This document shows, one piece after another, positions 29,809 to 38,490 of a stretch of DNA of 64,000 nt; position 1 is the first letter of the stretch; the number at the start of each line of letters is the position of its first letter. The notes under the pieces were generated by a model. That model was not told the origin of the DNA, made no database searches, and saw only the letters and a list, made by a program, of their open reading frames with translations. The position numbers were made by a program, and so were the translations under genes. The stretch is taken from the NCBI RefSeq assembly GCF_000348985.1, contig NC_035925.1, positions 372,001 to 436,000 on the forward strand. The letters are read 5' to 3'. Origin of the DNA: Huiozyma naganishii CBS 8797. Taxonomy: Eukaryota; Ascomycota; Saccharomycetes; Saccharomycetales; Saccharomycetaceae.

Positions 29809-30153
29809 ATGAGACCATCGTTATTGCTTCTGAATGCAGCCGTATGTATATACAAGATGATGTGGATCGAAGTTTTCATCGAGGAATGATGAAGACTAGA
29901 TCCTTTGGCTATGCCAACAATATGTTACTAACAATGTGGGTTAAGAACCCATCTTCAACAGAAAAAAACTTCTGGAACTAAAGTACCAGTGGAGCTAACA
30001 CCATTATTCCTGGCCATGAGTGTTGCCTTGGCGTCTGGTTGTTACTTCACATATAGGAAACTTTCCACGGACGATAGTTTAAGAATAACGTCGAATCCTG
30101 AGCAATCAGCTTTAGAGGATGTCCTGAGACAGGCTGAAAAGAAGGCCCATTGA
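29809..30153 (+). CDS. MIN8: Min8/YPR010C-A-like small mitochondrial protein, spliced
   Basis: Two exons, 29809-29841 and 29962-30153, give a 74-residue protein (S. cerevisiae about 72). The intron of 120 bases has GTATGT at 29842, an exact TACTAAC branch site at 29926-29932 and a CAG at 29959-29961. Exon 1 encodes [11 protein letters not shown] and exon 2 continues [19 protein letters not shown]; both joins are in phase 0. A hydrophobic segment follows ([15 protein letters not shown]), suggesting one membrane span with a short N-terminal tail. Family knowledge: YPR010C-A is a small mitochondrial protein whose gene also has an intron after a short first exon. It lies between YPR011C and RPA135, the same place. 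No long open frame covers it, so ORF scanning misses it. Confidence 0.88.
29842..29961 (+). other. Spliceosomal intron of the MIN8-like gene
   Basis: 5' site GTATGT, branch site TACTAAC (29926-29932), 3' site ACAG ending at 29961. The branch-to-3'-site distance of about 30 bases is normal for yeasts. It is the only confident spliceosomal intron in the window. Confidence 0.88.
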
Positions 30154-30516
30154 ACGTAAACATCTCTTTTTGATGTTCCCTTTCTCTTTTTAATTGTTCT
30201 ATCTGTTAGGGAAGTGCGATATTATAAAAATAGTTAAGAGCGACCAACTTAGATAATATAGTCTTTATTGCACATTTAACTGTAGTTCCCAAGGATAGGG
30301 CGCTCTCTCTTGGTTATTTATTTAAAACACTATATACTACTGGGTACCTTTATGTCAAAAAAAAAACGAAATTTTATGAGCGATGAGCTAATAGTGACAG
30401 GACAGTAACATGCAAGGTCGCGTATTCTCTACCGTACGTTGTCAAAGACTTGACTCACCTGTAAGATAGGCATAGCAAACCATCAAAAAATGGAGCAAAA
30501 AATTAAAAAATAAAGA

Positions 30517-30589
30517 AGCCCTGTAGGGGGCTCGAACCCCTAACCTTGTGATTAAGAGTCACACGCGCTACCGATTGCGCCAACAAGGC
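30517..30589 (-). tRNA. tRNA-Lys (anticodon CTT), no intron
   Basis: 73 bases. On the minus strand it begins GCCTTGTTGGCGCAATCGG and ends ACAGGGCT. The acceptor stem pairs fully apart from one G-U, the anticodon loop reads CTCTTAA with CTT as anticodon, and the T loop has the GGTTCGAGCC core. A run of six A on the plus strand (30505-30510) serves as the Pol III terminator, about seven bases after the gene. I believe S. cerevisiae also has a tRNA-Lys(CTT) near RPA135. Confidence 0.96.
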
Positions 30590-31710
30590 TTAACTTGTTG
30601 AAAATTTTGAAAAATAAGGTTTACTATGTTGAAACATTCTAAGCATATGACCGGTGCCAGAAATCGCAAAAACTACTTTAACTGTAAAGGAACCAAACTC
30701 AAGAAGGCACAGATCTATTTGTCTATTGGGCTATTACATTGCCTAAAAGTCTCTAATGCTGCTTCTTACCTTATTATAAGGCATTATTTCAAACTGAGAA
30801 CCTATTTGAGAATTATGAAAGCTGGTGAGTCCAGCAACATTTCCAAAACAAGCAGCACATTTAGCACAAATATATTTATGCAGCCAAAATTAAGAGGTAA
30901 ATTGCGAGCACTTTCAGGAGAAACCTGCTAGATTTGGGTGTCGTAGTTCGCAGGCCTTCCAACAAAGTTGGGAAGAATGTTTTAAAGTTGGGCGGTGTTT
31001 TTCAAATGTTATCAATGAAACGGGATATTTCAGAGCACCAAAAATATTTGTCAGTTGCAGAGCCTCGTTTATGAACCAAACATGCATGAAAGTACTGTCA
31101 AGATTGTGTTACCCAAATATTATAAATCCCCTTTCAAAAATACATTAATGAAGATAAGACGCTATAGCTGGAAATTTTGATGTCAGCTTACAATTGTTAA
31201 CACTGTATCTTTAAACCAACATGCCAGTAGAAAAATTTGTGGAAGGGCCACTTAAAAGCAAGCAGTGAAGTTTGGTCCCACCCGTTGCCAAGAGAGCTAC
31301 TTAATGATATTATACCATTAACAACAATGTCATACGTAATATAGCAGTTCTAGATGGGTCAGCTGTATCATTTTTCTTCATCATTTTCAGAAAGAATGCC
31401 CAGTGAACTTTATGAAGATTCTTAAAGGAAAAAAATCAATCGATCCCTACAATAGTCTCCGCGACAAACCATCATTAAACATTGGTGTCGCACACTGTAC
31501 GAAAAGCTTAAAAAGCGCCAATGATATCGATATGGACGACTACGATAGTTACAGGGCCTGTGCCAAGGTGCTTGTGGTTGCACTAGTTCAACCCCCTGCG
31601 GTTAAAGGTAAAGACAGGGACCTCTCTTGACACATGCAAACGCACACGCGCAAAAACGAACACAATTTGCGATGCCTTTGATCATAATTTACGGAACTGA
31701 AAATTTTTGA
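30590..31710. other. 1.1 kb between tRNA-Lys and RPA135, no secure gene
   Basis: Upstream of the tRNA, where Ty1-class elements tend to insert, the AT-rich DNA could be decayed transposon. Two ATG-started frames exist (30626-30931, 101 codons, basic; 31403-31630, 75 codons). Neither resembles a known protein. A PAC-like GCGATGAG near 30373-30380 is too far from RPA135 to assign. Confidence 0.4.
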
Positions 31711-31733
31711 TGAAAAATTTTTTAGCTCATCTC
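31711..31733 (+). promoter_or_regulatory. RRPE with PAC-like element upstream of RPA135
   Basis: TGAAAAATTTTTT (31711-31723) is a strong RRPE. GCTCATCTC (31725-31733) differs from the PAC core CTCATCGC by one base. They are one base apart and about 103 bases before the RPA135 ATG, the usual place for this motif pair in RNA polymerase I subunit genes. Confidence 0.7.
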
Positions 31734-31835
31734 AAAAAACTTTTTTTATAGATCTCTTCTCACTCTTTTAACTCCCAACATTGCCAATTGACCAGCAAAG
31801 TGAGGCGTTCTTGAGGTCTATTAGGGGTAATCAAG

Positions 31836-34800
31836 ATGAGCAAAGTTTCCAAACAGAAAGTCGGTTTGAGATCTGCTCATTTCAGGACTGTAGAGAGGGA
31901 GTCCCGCTTCATAAATCCACCAAAGGATAAAACAGCATACCCACTACTGAAAGAAGCCGTTGAACCTCACGTAGGCTCTTTCAATGCACTAACAGAAGGC
32001 CCCAATGGAGGTTTACTAAATGCAGGTGTTAAAGATATACATGAGAAGGTTATTTTTGATGGTAAAGTCGCGACTGATGAAGATGCGGTCAATGACGGCT
32101 ATTTAGGTAACAAGCTTGCCATCAGTGTTGAGCAGGTTTCCATCTCCAAGCCTACATCAAACGATGGCGTTTCATCTGCTGTTGAAAGAAAAGTTTTTCC
32201 AACTGAAGCTAGACAGAGATTGACCTCTTACAAGGGGAAATTACTGTTAAAGCTTAAGTGGTCTGTCAACAACGGGGAAGATGAATTCAGCGAAGTCAGA
32301 GATTGTGGTGGTTTGCCAGTCATGCTCCAAAGTAACAGGTGTCATTTGAATAAATTGTCGCCCTACGATCTGGTTCAACAAAAGGAAGAGTCAGACGAAG
32401 TAGGTGGATACTTTATTGTGAACGGTATCGAAAAATTGATCAGAATGCTCATTGTACAACGTAGAAACCATCCTATGGCCATCATAAGACCATCTTTCAC
32501 CAATAGAGGTGCGTCGTATTCTGCCTTTGGTATCCAAATTAGGGCTGTAAGGCCTGATCAAACATCTCAGACGAATGTCTTACATTATTTAAATGATGGT
32601 CAGGTCACCTTCAGATTTTCTTGGAGAAAGAACGAATACCTGATCCCCGCCGTTATGATCCTGAAAGCTCTTTGCGACACTAGCGACAGGGAGATTTTTG
32701 ACGGTATTGTTGGTTCGGACTTGTCCAATTCCTTTTTGACTGATCGTCTCGAATTGCTATTGCGTGGTTTCAAGAAGAGGTACCCAACTTTACAGAACCG
32801 GACGCAGGTTCTACAATACCTGGGTGACAAATTCCGTTTTGTCTTCCAAGCGTCTGCTGATAAGACTGATTACGAAGTTGGCCAGGAGGTGCTTAACCGC
32901 ATTGTATTGGTTCACCTTGGTAACGGTAACAATGAAGACAAATCAAAGCTTCTACTTTTCATGATTAGAAAGCTTTACTCCCTCGTTGCTGGCGAGTGCT
33001 CCCCGGATAATCCAGATGCTACTCAACATCAAGAAGTTTTACTAGGGGGATTCTTATACGGGATGATAATCAAAGAAAAAATTGACGAATACCTGCAGAA
33101 TATAATCTCCCAAATTAGAGCGGACATAAACAGAGGCATGGCTATCAACTTCAAAGATCGCAAGTACATGTCAAGAGTTTTGATGAGAGTAAATGAGAAT
33201 ATTGGTTCCAAATTGCAATACTTCTTGTCAACGGGTAATCTAGTGTCTCAGTCTGGTCTCGATTTACAACAAGTTTCTGGTTACACTGTTGTTGCTGAAA
33301 AAATTAACTTTTATCGTTTCATTTCCCATTTCAGAATGGTGCATAGAGGTTCATTCTTTGCCCAACTTAAAACTACAACGGTCAGAAAGCTGTTGCCAGA
33401 ATCATGGGGGTTCCTTTGCCCGGTGCATACGCCGGATGGTTCTCCATGTGGTCTTCTAAACCATTTCGCCCATAAGTGTAGTATTTCGACCACACAATCC
33501 GATGTTACAAAGGTTCCTAGTTTGTTGTACTCCCTAGGTGTCTCTTCAGCATCTCATACGTTTGCCGCAGGCCCATCCTTATGCTGTGTCCAGTTGGACG
33601 GTAGAATTATTGGTTGGACGTCACATGCACAAGGTAAAATCATCGCTGACACCTTGAGATTTTTAAAGGTCGAAGGTAAAACTGATGGGTTACCATTGGA
33701 TCTAGAAATTGGTTACGTCCCACCATCCACCAAGGGTCAATACCCGGGATTGTACTTGTTTGCTGGGCATTCCAGAATGATGCGTCCAGTTCGTTACCTT
33801 CCTCTAGATAAGGAGGACATAGTCGGTCCATTCGAACAGGTTTACATGAACATCGCTGTCACGCAACAAGAGATCCAAAACAACATTCATTCTCATGTAG
33901 AATTCACCCCAACTAACATCCTTTCGATTTTGGCCAACTTGACTCCATTTTCAGATTTCAACCAGTCCCCAAGAAATATGTACCAGTGTCAAATGGGTAA
34001 GCAAACAATGGGTACGCCAGGTGTTGCGCTGTGCCACCGTTCCGACAATAAGCTGTACAGACTCCAATCGGGTCAGACACCTATTGTCAAGGCCAACTTA
34101 TATGATGATTATGGTATGGACAATTTCCCTAACGGTACCAATGCTGTTGTGGCGGTCATTTCGTATACTGGTTACGATATGGACGATGCCATGATTATCA
34201 ACAAGTCTGCCGACGAGAGAGGATTTGGATACGGTACAATGTACAAAGTGGAAAAAATAGATCTTTCGCTAAACAGAAACCGTGGTGACCCCGTGTCGCA
34301 ACATTTCGGTTTCGGTAGTGACGACTGGCCTAAGGAATGGTTAAACAAATTGGATGATGATGGGCTTCCCCACATCGGTACTTACGTTGAGGAGGGTGAC
34401 CCTATCTGTGCCTACTTTGATGATGTAGTAAACAAGACGAAAATCAAAACTTATCATTCTTCCGAGCCTGGTTATATCGAGGAAGTGAACCTGATCGGGG
34501 ATGAATCCAATAAATTCCAAGAGTTGCAAACGGTGAGTATTAAATACCGTATCAGAAGAACCCCTCAAATTGGTGACAAGTTTTCATCTCGGCATGGTCA
34601 AAAGGGTGTTTGTTCTAGAAAATGGCCCACTGTTGATATGCCCTTCAGCGAAACCGGTATTCAACCAGACGTTATTATCAACCCTCATGCTTTCCCATCT
34701 CGTATGACCATTGGTATGTTTGTAGAGTCTCTTGCTGGTAAAGCTGGGGCTTTGCATGGTATTGCCCAGGACGCGACTCCATGGATATTCAATGAGGACG

Positions 34801-35444
34801 ATACTCCAGCGGATTACTTTGGGGAGCAACTTGCCAAGGCTGGTTACAACTACCACGGTAACGAACCAATGTATTCTGGTGCTACAGGTGAGGAGTTAAG
34901 GGTTGACATTTATGTTGGTGTGGTTTATTATCAAAGATTGCGTCACATGGTTAACGATAAGTTCCAAGTGCGTTCAACAGGTCCTGTGAACAGTCTGACG
35001 ATGCAACCGGTTAAAGGTAGAAAGAGACACGGTGGTATCCGTGTTGGTGAGATGGAAAGAGACGCCTTGATTGGTCACGGTACTTCGTTCTTGCTACAGG
35101 ACCGTCTGTTGAACTGTTCTGATTACACCCAGACGCCCGTTTGTCGCGAGTGTGGTTCTATCTTGACCACTCAACAAACAGTTCCAAGGATTGGTGCGCC
35201 TTCCACTGTATGCTGTCGTCGTTGTGCTGTTAAGTTTGATGATGCTAAAAAAATGCTATCTCAATATGGTGGGGAGGAGACTATTTTCATCGACGATTCC
35301 CAGATATGGGAGGACGGTCAAGGCCATAAATTTGTTGGGGGTAATAACACCACGACGATTGCTGTGCCGTTTGTTTTGAAATATCTGGACTCAGAGCTGA
35401 CGGCCATGGGTATCAAATTACGCTACAACGTTGAACCAAAATAA
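31836..35444 (+). CDS. RPA135: RNA polymerase I second-largest subunit
   Basis: 1,202 residues (S. cerevisiae Rpa135 1,203). Typical Rpb2-class elements are visible: a lobe/protrusion N-terminal half, GYDMDDAMIINKS near residue 778, the hybrid-binding GDKFSSRHGQKG near 915, and the C-terminal zinc ribbon beginning CRECGSILTT (Cys1103) with CCRRC downstream. Family knowledge: it forms the Pol I catalytic cleft with Rpa190 and makes 35S pre-rRNA in the nucleolus. The first ATG gives the N terminus expected (MSKVSKQK..FRTVERESRFINPP). It keeps its S. cerevisiae neighbours MIN8 and SUT2, and the RRPE/PAC-like pair upstream fits. Confidence 0.98.
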   Translation: MSKVSKQKVGLRSAHFRTVERESRFINPPKDKTAYPLLKEAVEPHVGSFNALTEGPNGGLLNAGVKDIHEKVIFDGKVATDEDAVNDGYLGNKLAISVEQVSISKPTSNDGVSSAVERKVFPTEARQRLTSYKGKLLLKLKWSVNNGEDEFSEVRDCGGLPVMLQSNRCHLNKLSPYDLVQQKEESDEVGGYFIVNGIEKLIRMLIVQRRNHPMAIIRPSFTNRGASYSAFGIQIRAVRPDQTSQTNVLHYLNDGQVTFRFSWRKNEYLIPAVMILKALCDTSDREIFDGIVGSDLSNSFLTDRLELLLRGFKKRYPTLQNRTQVLQYLGDKFRFVFQASADKTDYEVGQEVLNRIVLVHLGNGNNEDKSKLLLFMIRKLYSLVAGECSPDNPDATQHQEVLLGGFLYGMIIKEKIDEYLQNIISQIRADINRGMAINFKDRKYMSRVLMRVNENIGSKLQYFLSTGNLVSQSGLDLQQVSGYTVVAEKINFYRFISHFRMVHRGSFFAQLKTTTVRKLLPESWGFLCPVHTPDGSPCGLLNHFAHKCSISTTQSDVTKVPSLLYSLGVSSASHTFAAGPSLCCVQLDGRIIGWTSHAQGKIIADTLRFLKVEGKTDGLPLDLEIGYVPPSTKGQYPGLYLFAGHSRMMRPVRYLPLDKEDIVGPFEQVYMNIAVTQQEIQNNIHSHVEFTPTNILSILANLTPFSDFNQSPRNMYQCQMGKQTMGTPGVALCHRSDNKLYRLQSGQTPIVKANLYDDYGMDNFPNGTNAVVAVISYTGYDMDDAMIINKSADERGFGYGTMYKVEKIDLSLNRNRGDPVSQHFGFGSDDWPKEWLNKLDDDGLPHIGTYVEEGDPICAYFDDVVNKTKIKTYHSSEPGYIEEVNLIGDESNKFQELQTVSIKYRIRRTPQIGDKFSSRHGQKGVCSRKWPTVDMPFSETGIQPDVIINPHAFPSRMTIGMFVESLAGKAGALHGIAQDATPWIFNEDDTPADYFGEQLAKAGYNYHGNEPMYSGATGEELRVDIYVGVVYYQRLRHMVNDKFQVRSTGPVNSLTMQPVKGRKRHGGIRVGEMERDALIGHGTSFLLQDRLLNCSDYTQTPVCRECGSILTTQQTVPRIGAPSTVCCRRCAVKFDDAKKMLSQYGGEETIFIDDSQIWEDGQGHKFVGGNNTTTIAVPFVLKYLDSELTAMGIKLRYNVEPK

Positions 35445-35686
35445 GAACTTAAATATTTGCACATAAGCATTTTTTTTCTGTAATATAGAAGGTAAGTATG
35501 TTCGTACACACATTTGAAAAGGAACAAAAAAAAAAAAGAAGGACCTTTCTCCTCAGTATCTTCTCCTGCTTATAGTAACGTTTCATGCTTCATTAAATTC
35601 TTTAAATATAACACAGGGTACATATAGATACAAATGCAAGTCCTTTCCGTACACGAAAACCAGACTGATGCCTCAAAATGTCCTGA

Positions 35687-36490
35687 TTAAAACCCACAAT
35701 CCGAATAGTCTTGAACGTTCATATCCATGATGTCCTTCCGCGTCTTTTTGAAGATTCTTCTAAAGATATTGGTGTCAGATCTGGTCAACCCCTTCGAGAA
35801 GTGACAGAAATGTTCTTTATCCGTATTGATGTGCTTCTTATGAGCCAGCCTCGTACACGACGAACAGGGGAAGAACAGTAGCAACTTATCCAGATGTTTC
35901 ATCAACTTAACGTCGCTCCCCCTCTCGTACAACTCATTTGGTATTTTGAATTGTTTTGGGAATTGAAGTGCAAGCTCCCTTGCCTCCTCTAGCGAGACTT
36001 GATGGATCAACTTATCGGAAAGCATGTGCATGATTGCCGAGTCTCTGAAAAGAACCTCCACTTTAGCATCACACCTGACTTTCTTGGACCTACATACATT
36101 GCAACTGGGCCCCATCCTTTGTCTTTTCTTCCCCTTGAAATACTGCTCTGAATCGGTAGACTGTGGGATAGGTGAAGCGAAACCAGAATTGGAACTCTGA
36201 CTACTGATGTCGTCACTCTCTGAGATAGACTGAACAGAGGAATTCCTTGCTCGATCCAGGAGCCCTTCTGTTTTCAACCCATCACTGTGTGTAGTGGTAT
36301 AGTTATTATCATTGAGTGACATTATAAATGGGTCCTCTCTTTTGTCAAGCGAACTCAACGGCGCCAAATGTTGTTGCTGTTGCTGCTGTCTACCATTTTG
36401 CGAGTCCTTTAACAGAAAAACGTTGATGCTCGGTAGCAAGAGCGGATGCATGGATTTGTTCACGTTCACTATTGGAATACTGGATAACAT
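35687..36490 (-). CDS. SUT2: Sut1/Sut2-family Zn2Cys6 transcription factor
   Basis: 267 residues (S. cerevisiae Sut2 268). The Zn2Cys6 cluster is split: CNVCRSKKVRC (Cys130, 133, 140), then an unusually long insert of 68 residues, then CSSC (209, 212) and Cys229. This split arrangement is a mark of the Sut1/Sut2 family. The N-terminal half is Ser/Asn/Gln-rich. Family knowledge: Sut1 and Sut2 control sterol uptake, hypoxic genes and mating/filamentation genes. Neighbour RPA135 points to SUT2 (YPR009W) rather than SUT1. It converges with RPA135, with a 242-base gap, and has a 2-kb upstream region. Confidence 0.9.
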   Translation of the reverse strand: MLSSIPIVNVNKSMHPLLLPSINVFLLKDSQNGRQQQQQQHLAPLSSLDKREDPFIMSLNDNNYTTTHSDGLKTEGLLDRARNSSVQSISESDDISSQSSNSGFASPIPQSTDSEQYFKGKKRQRMGPSCNVCRSKKVRCDAKVEVLFRDSAIMHMLSDKLIHQVSLEEARELALQFPKQFKIPNELYERGSDVKLMKHLDKLLLFFPCSSCTRLAHKKHINTDKEHFCHFSKGLTRSDTNIFRRIFKKTRKDIMDMNVQDYSDCGF

Positions 36491-38490
36491 ATTTATGCAA
36501 AGACAGGGAAATGGCGAAACTTTACAAAAAAAGAGCGAAAGAAAGAGAGTATGCCCGATCGATGCAACCCGGTAAGCTATTACGCTGACTACAACTAAGA
36601 GCTACACTATAACCTAAACCGAAAAATAATAAACGAACAAGTGATAAAATTTTCCGGAAGAATTATGGGGAAACACAACCTTCTTTATATAACATGGACA
36701 ACCGGGGTTCAAGATTCCGGATGACGAAACCCCAGATGGATAGATTCACGAAGGAGTATTCCCGCATGCTTTTTTTCTCTTCGCTTCCCACTAAGTAACC
36801 AGCCTGCCCCGCCCCCTCCCGCTCCTCAATTACGGTATTTCCCGACTCTTTGACGTTCCGGATCTTAAAAAAAAAAAGAAACAAAAAGACCCAACCCCAC
36901 GTTAAAATTCGTGTTTTACAACGCCGAAAAAAACAAACAAACAAAAATAATGGCTTTCGCATTTTTGCTCTTTCCGTTTTGGCACTCTCCTGCGGGAAAA
37001 TGAAAGAAAGTGCCATTGCGAGGGAGGGCCGCCCTGCGCCGCTTCTCTGCCAGAAAATGCCCGAATGCGCCCTCCCCGCCTTCGTTTCCCTCCCCTTCTT
37101 TCCCCGCGCCCCCCAAAACACAATGGACACACGTAAAAAACAGCCGAGGACAGATACGGGTTCCGTGTTCCGCGAAGGGCACTGAAAGAGACGCAGGACT
37201 CACTTCCAACGTAGAGTCACACACACACATACTCACCCAAGACAAACGCGGAGGGTCGTGACAACAGAGAAAAGAAAAAAGAAATTCAAAGTAGGTAAGC
37301 GGCGTTCCGTGCTGGGCTGGTTTCTGTGCGTTCCTGCCACCCCCCACCACTCGGAGTGCAAATGACCGTCTTTTTTGTCCCCCCACTAAAAGACATTTCC
37401 CAAAGAAGAAATAAGACAATCCGCCTAATAAAAAAATTCGAAAAAAAATTGCTCCGGGGGAAAACCACTTTTTATTTCTTGATGAAGCATCCCGCGGATA
37501 CAGCACCGAGCGGAAACAATAAGGGGGGCTGGAATGGACCTGAGAAAAGAACCGATAATGCACCCTCGGACGTTTGGACGATAACGTGTAACAAGAGTTC
37601 AGGAAACGTTTCACCAAATTGACTTGCAAGGCATGCTGCAGTGCAATAGGGCAACCGGAATAAAAAAGTAAAACAAAGCGCACTCCAAGTTCGACTCTCT
37701 GGGCCGCAATGCTGTGGCAACCTGCCGAGGCAGTAGATCGATATGCCCTTCTCGGACAAAAAAAGCCGAACGCCTGACCGGATCTAGAACCAGGAAAGGC
37801 GCAAATGCACTTTCTGTGTCGACTCGGCCTCTGCTTGCCTGTCTGTCTCTCTATCTTTTTTTCATTACCCTTCAGGGAAATGTTTACGGTATTTCCTATC
37901 CTCGACTCTTTCGCTTTTTTTTTTGTGGCCGTGGTTTTCGCCACCCACCCTCTTTAAAATCGGCGTATCCGAATCCGTACACAAATAACACCTGCCACAT
38001 TGTTCCGTCGTTTCTTTTCGCTGCGTGCGTCATCTCGCCATCCTCCGCCCGGAACGAACGCACAGACACCGGCGCCGTATTGTTCTGCGAGGGACTGGCC
38101 CTCATTGTTGTTTTGCTCCGATTATTTCCTTGATGCCCCCCCACCCCCACCGAGCTGGTTTGATGGCCTCACTCGTGGGTACAATTTCTAAAGTGCTGCT
38201 CTGAGAGCTATTTCGTAGGTCATAAATTAAAACGTTACTAAGAAGCAAGTACGGGTGAATGAACCCCCGTGCTCGCTTGTATATACTGTAGTTGCTTAGT
38301 AAAAAAAAAGAAGGTGTATTGCGTGGAGAGTGCCACGGGGGAGGGGGAGAGGCGTTGATACTTCATCTATCTTTATGGGAGTAATTACAACATTGCCAAA
38401 ATAAAATAAAAACAATTATGGGGCAGGGGTGTTTGGTCAAGCGCAACTCCCCCCCCCCCCACAGTGGTTACTCTCGTGTGTTCCTTCGTA
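36491..38490. promoter_or_regulatory. 2-kb upstream region of SUT2, locally GC-rich
   Basis: It separates SUT2 from the HAA1 stop. Part of it (about 36990-37110) is rich in G and C, unlike other spacers here. Long open frames occur, including one of 342 codons on the minus strand (36916-37944), but it lacks an early ATG and its translation has no familiar features. A run of 12 C lies at 38449-38460, just past the HAA1 stop. Confidence 0.45.

Noticed and set aside
30373..30380. PAC core GCGATGAG as an RPA135 element
   Set aside because: It is about 1.45 kb from the RPA135 start and beyond a tRNA gene; a nearer PAC-like site exists.
30626..30931. 101-codon frame beside tRNA-Lys as a gene
   Set aside because: Basic, unfamiliar sequence starting near the tRNA 5' end; no promoter signal. 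Left as part of the spacer description.
36916..37944. 342-codon minus-strand frame as a gene
   Set aside because: It starts with GTG and has no ATG for over 200 codons. The translation is a mosaic of Ser/Phe/Arg/Cys-rich stretches, and other long frames overlap it, which points to GC-rich chance.
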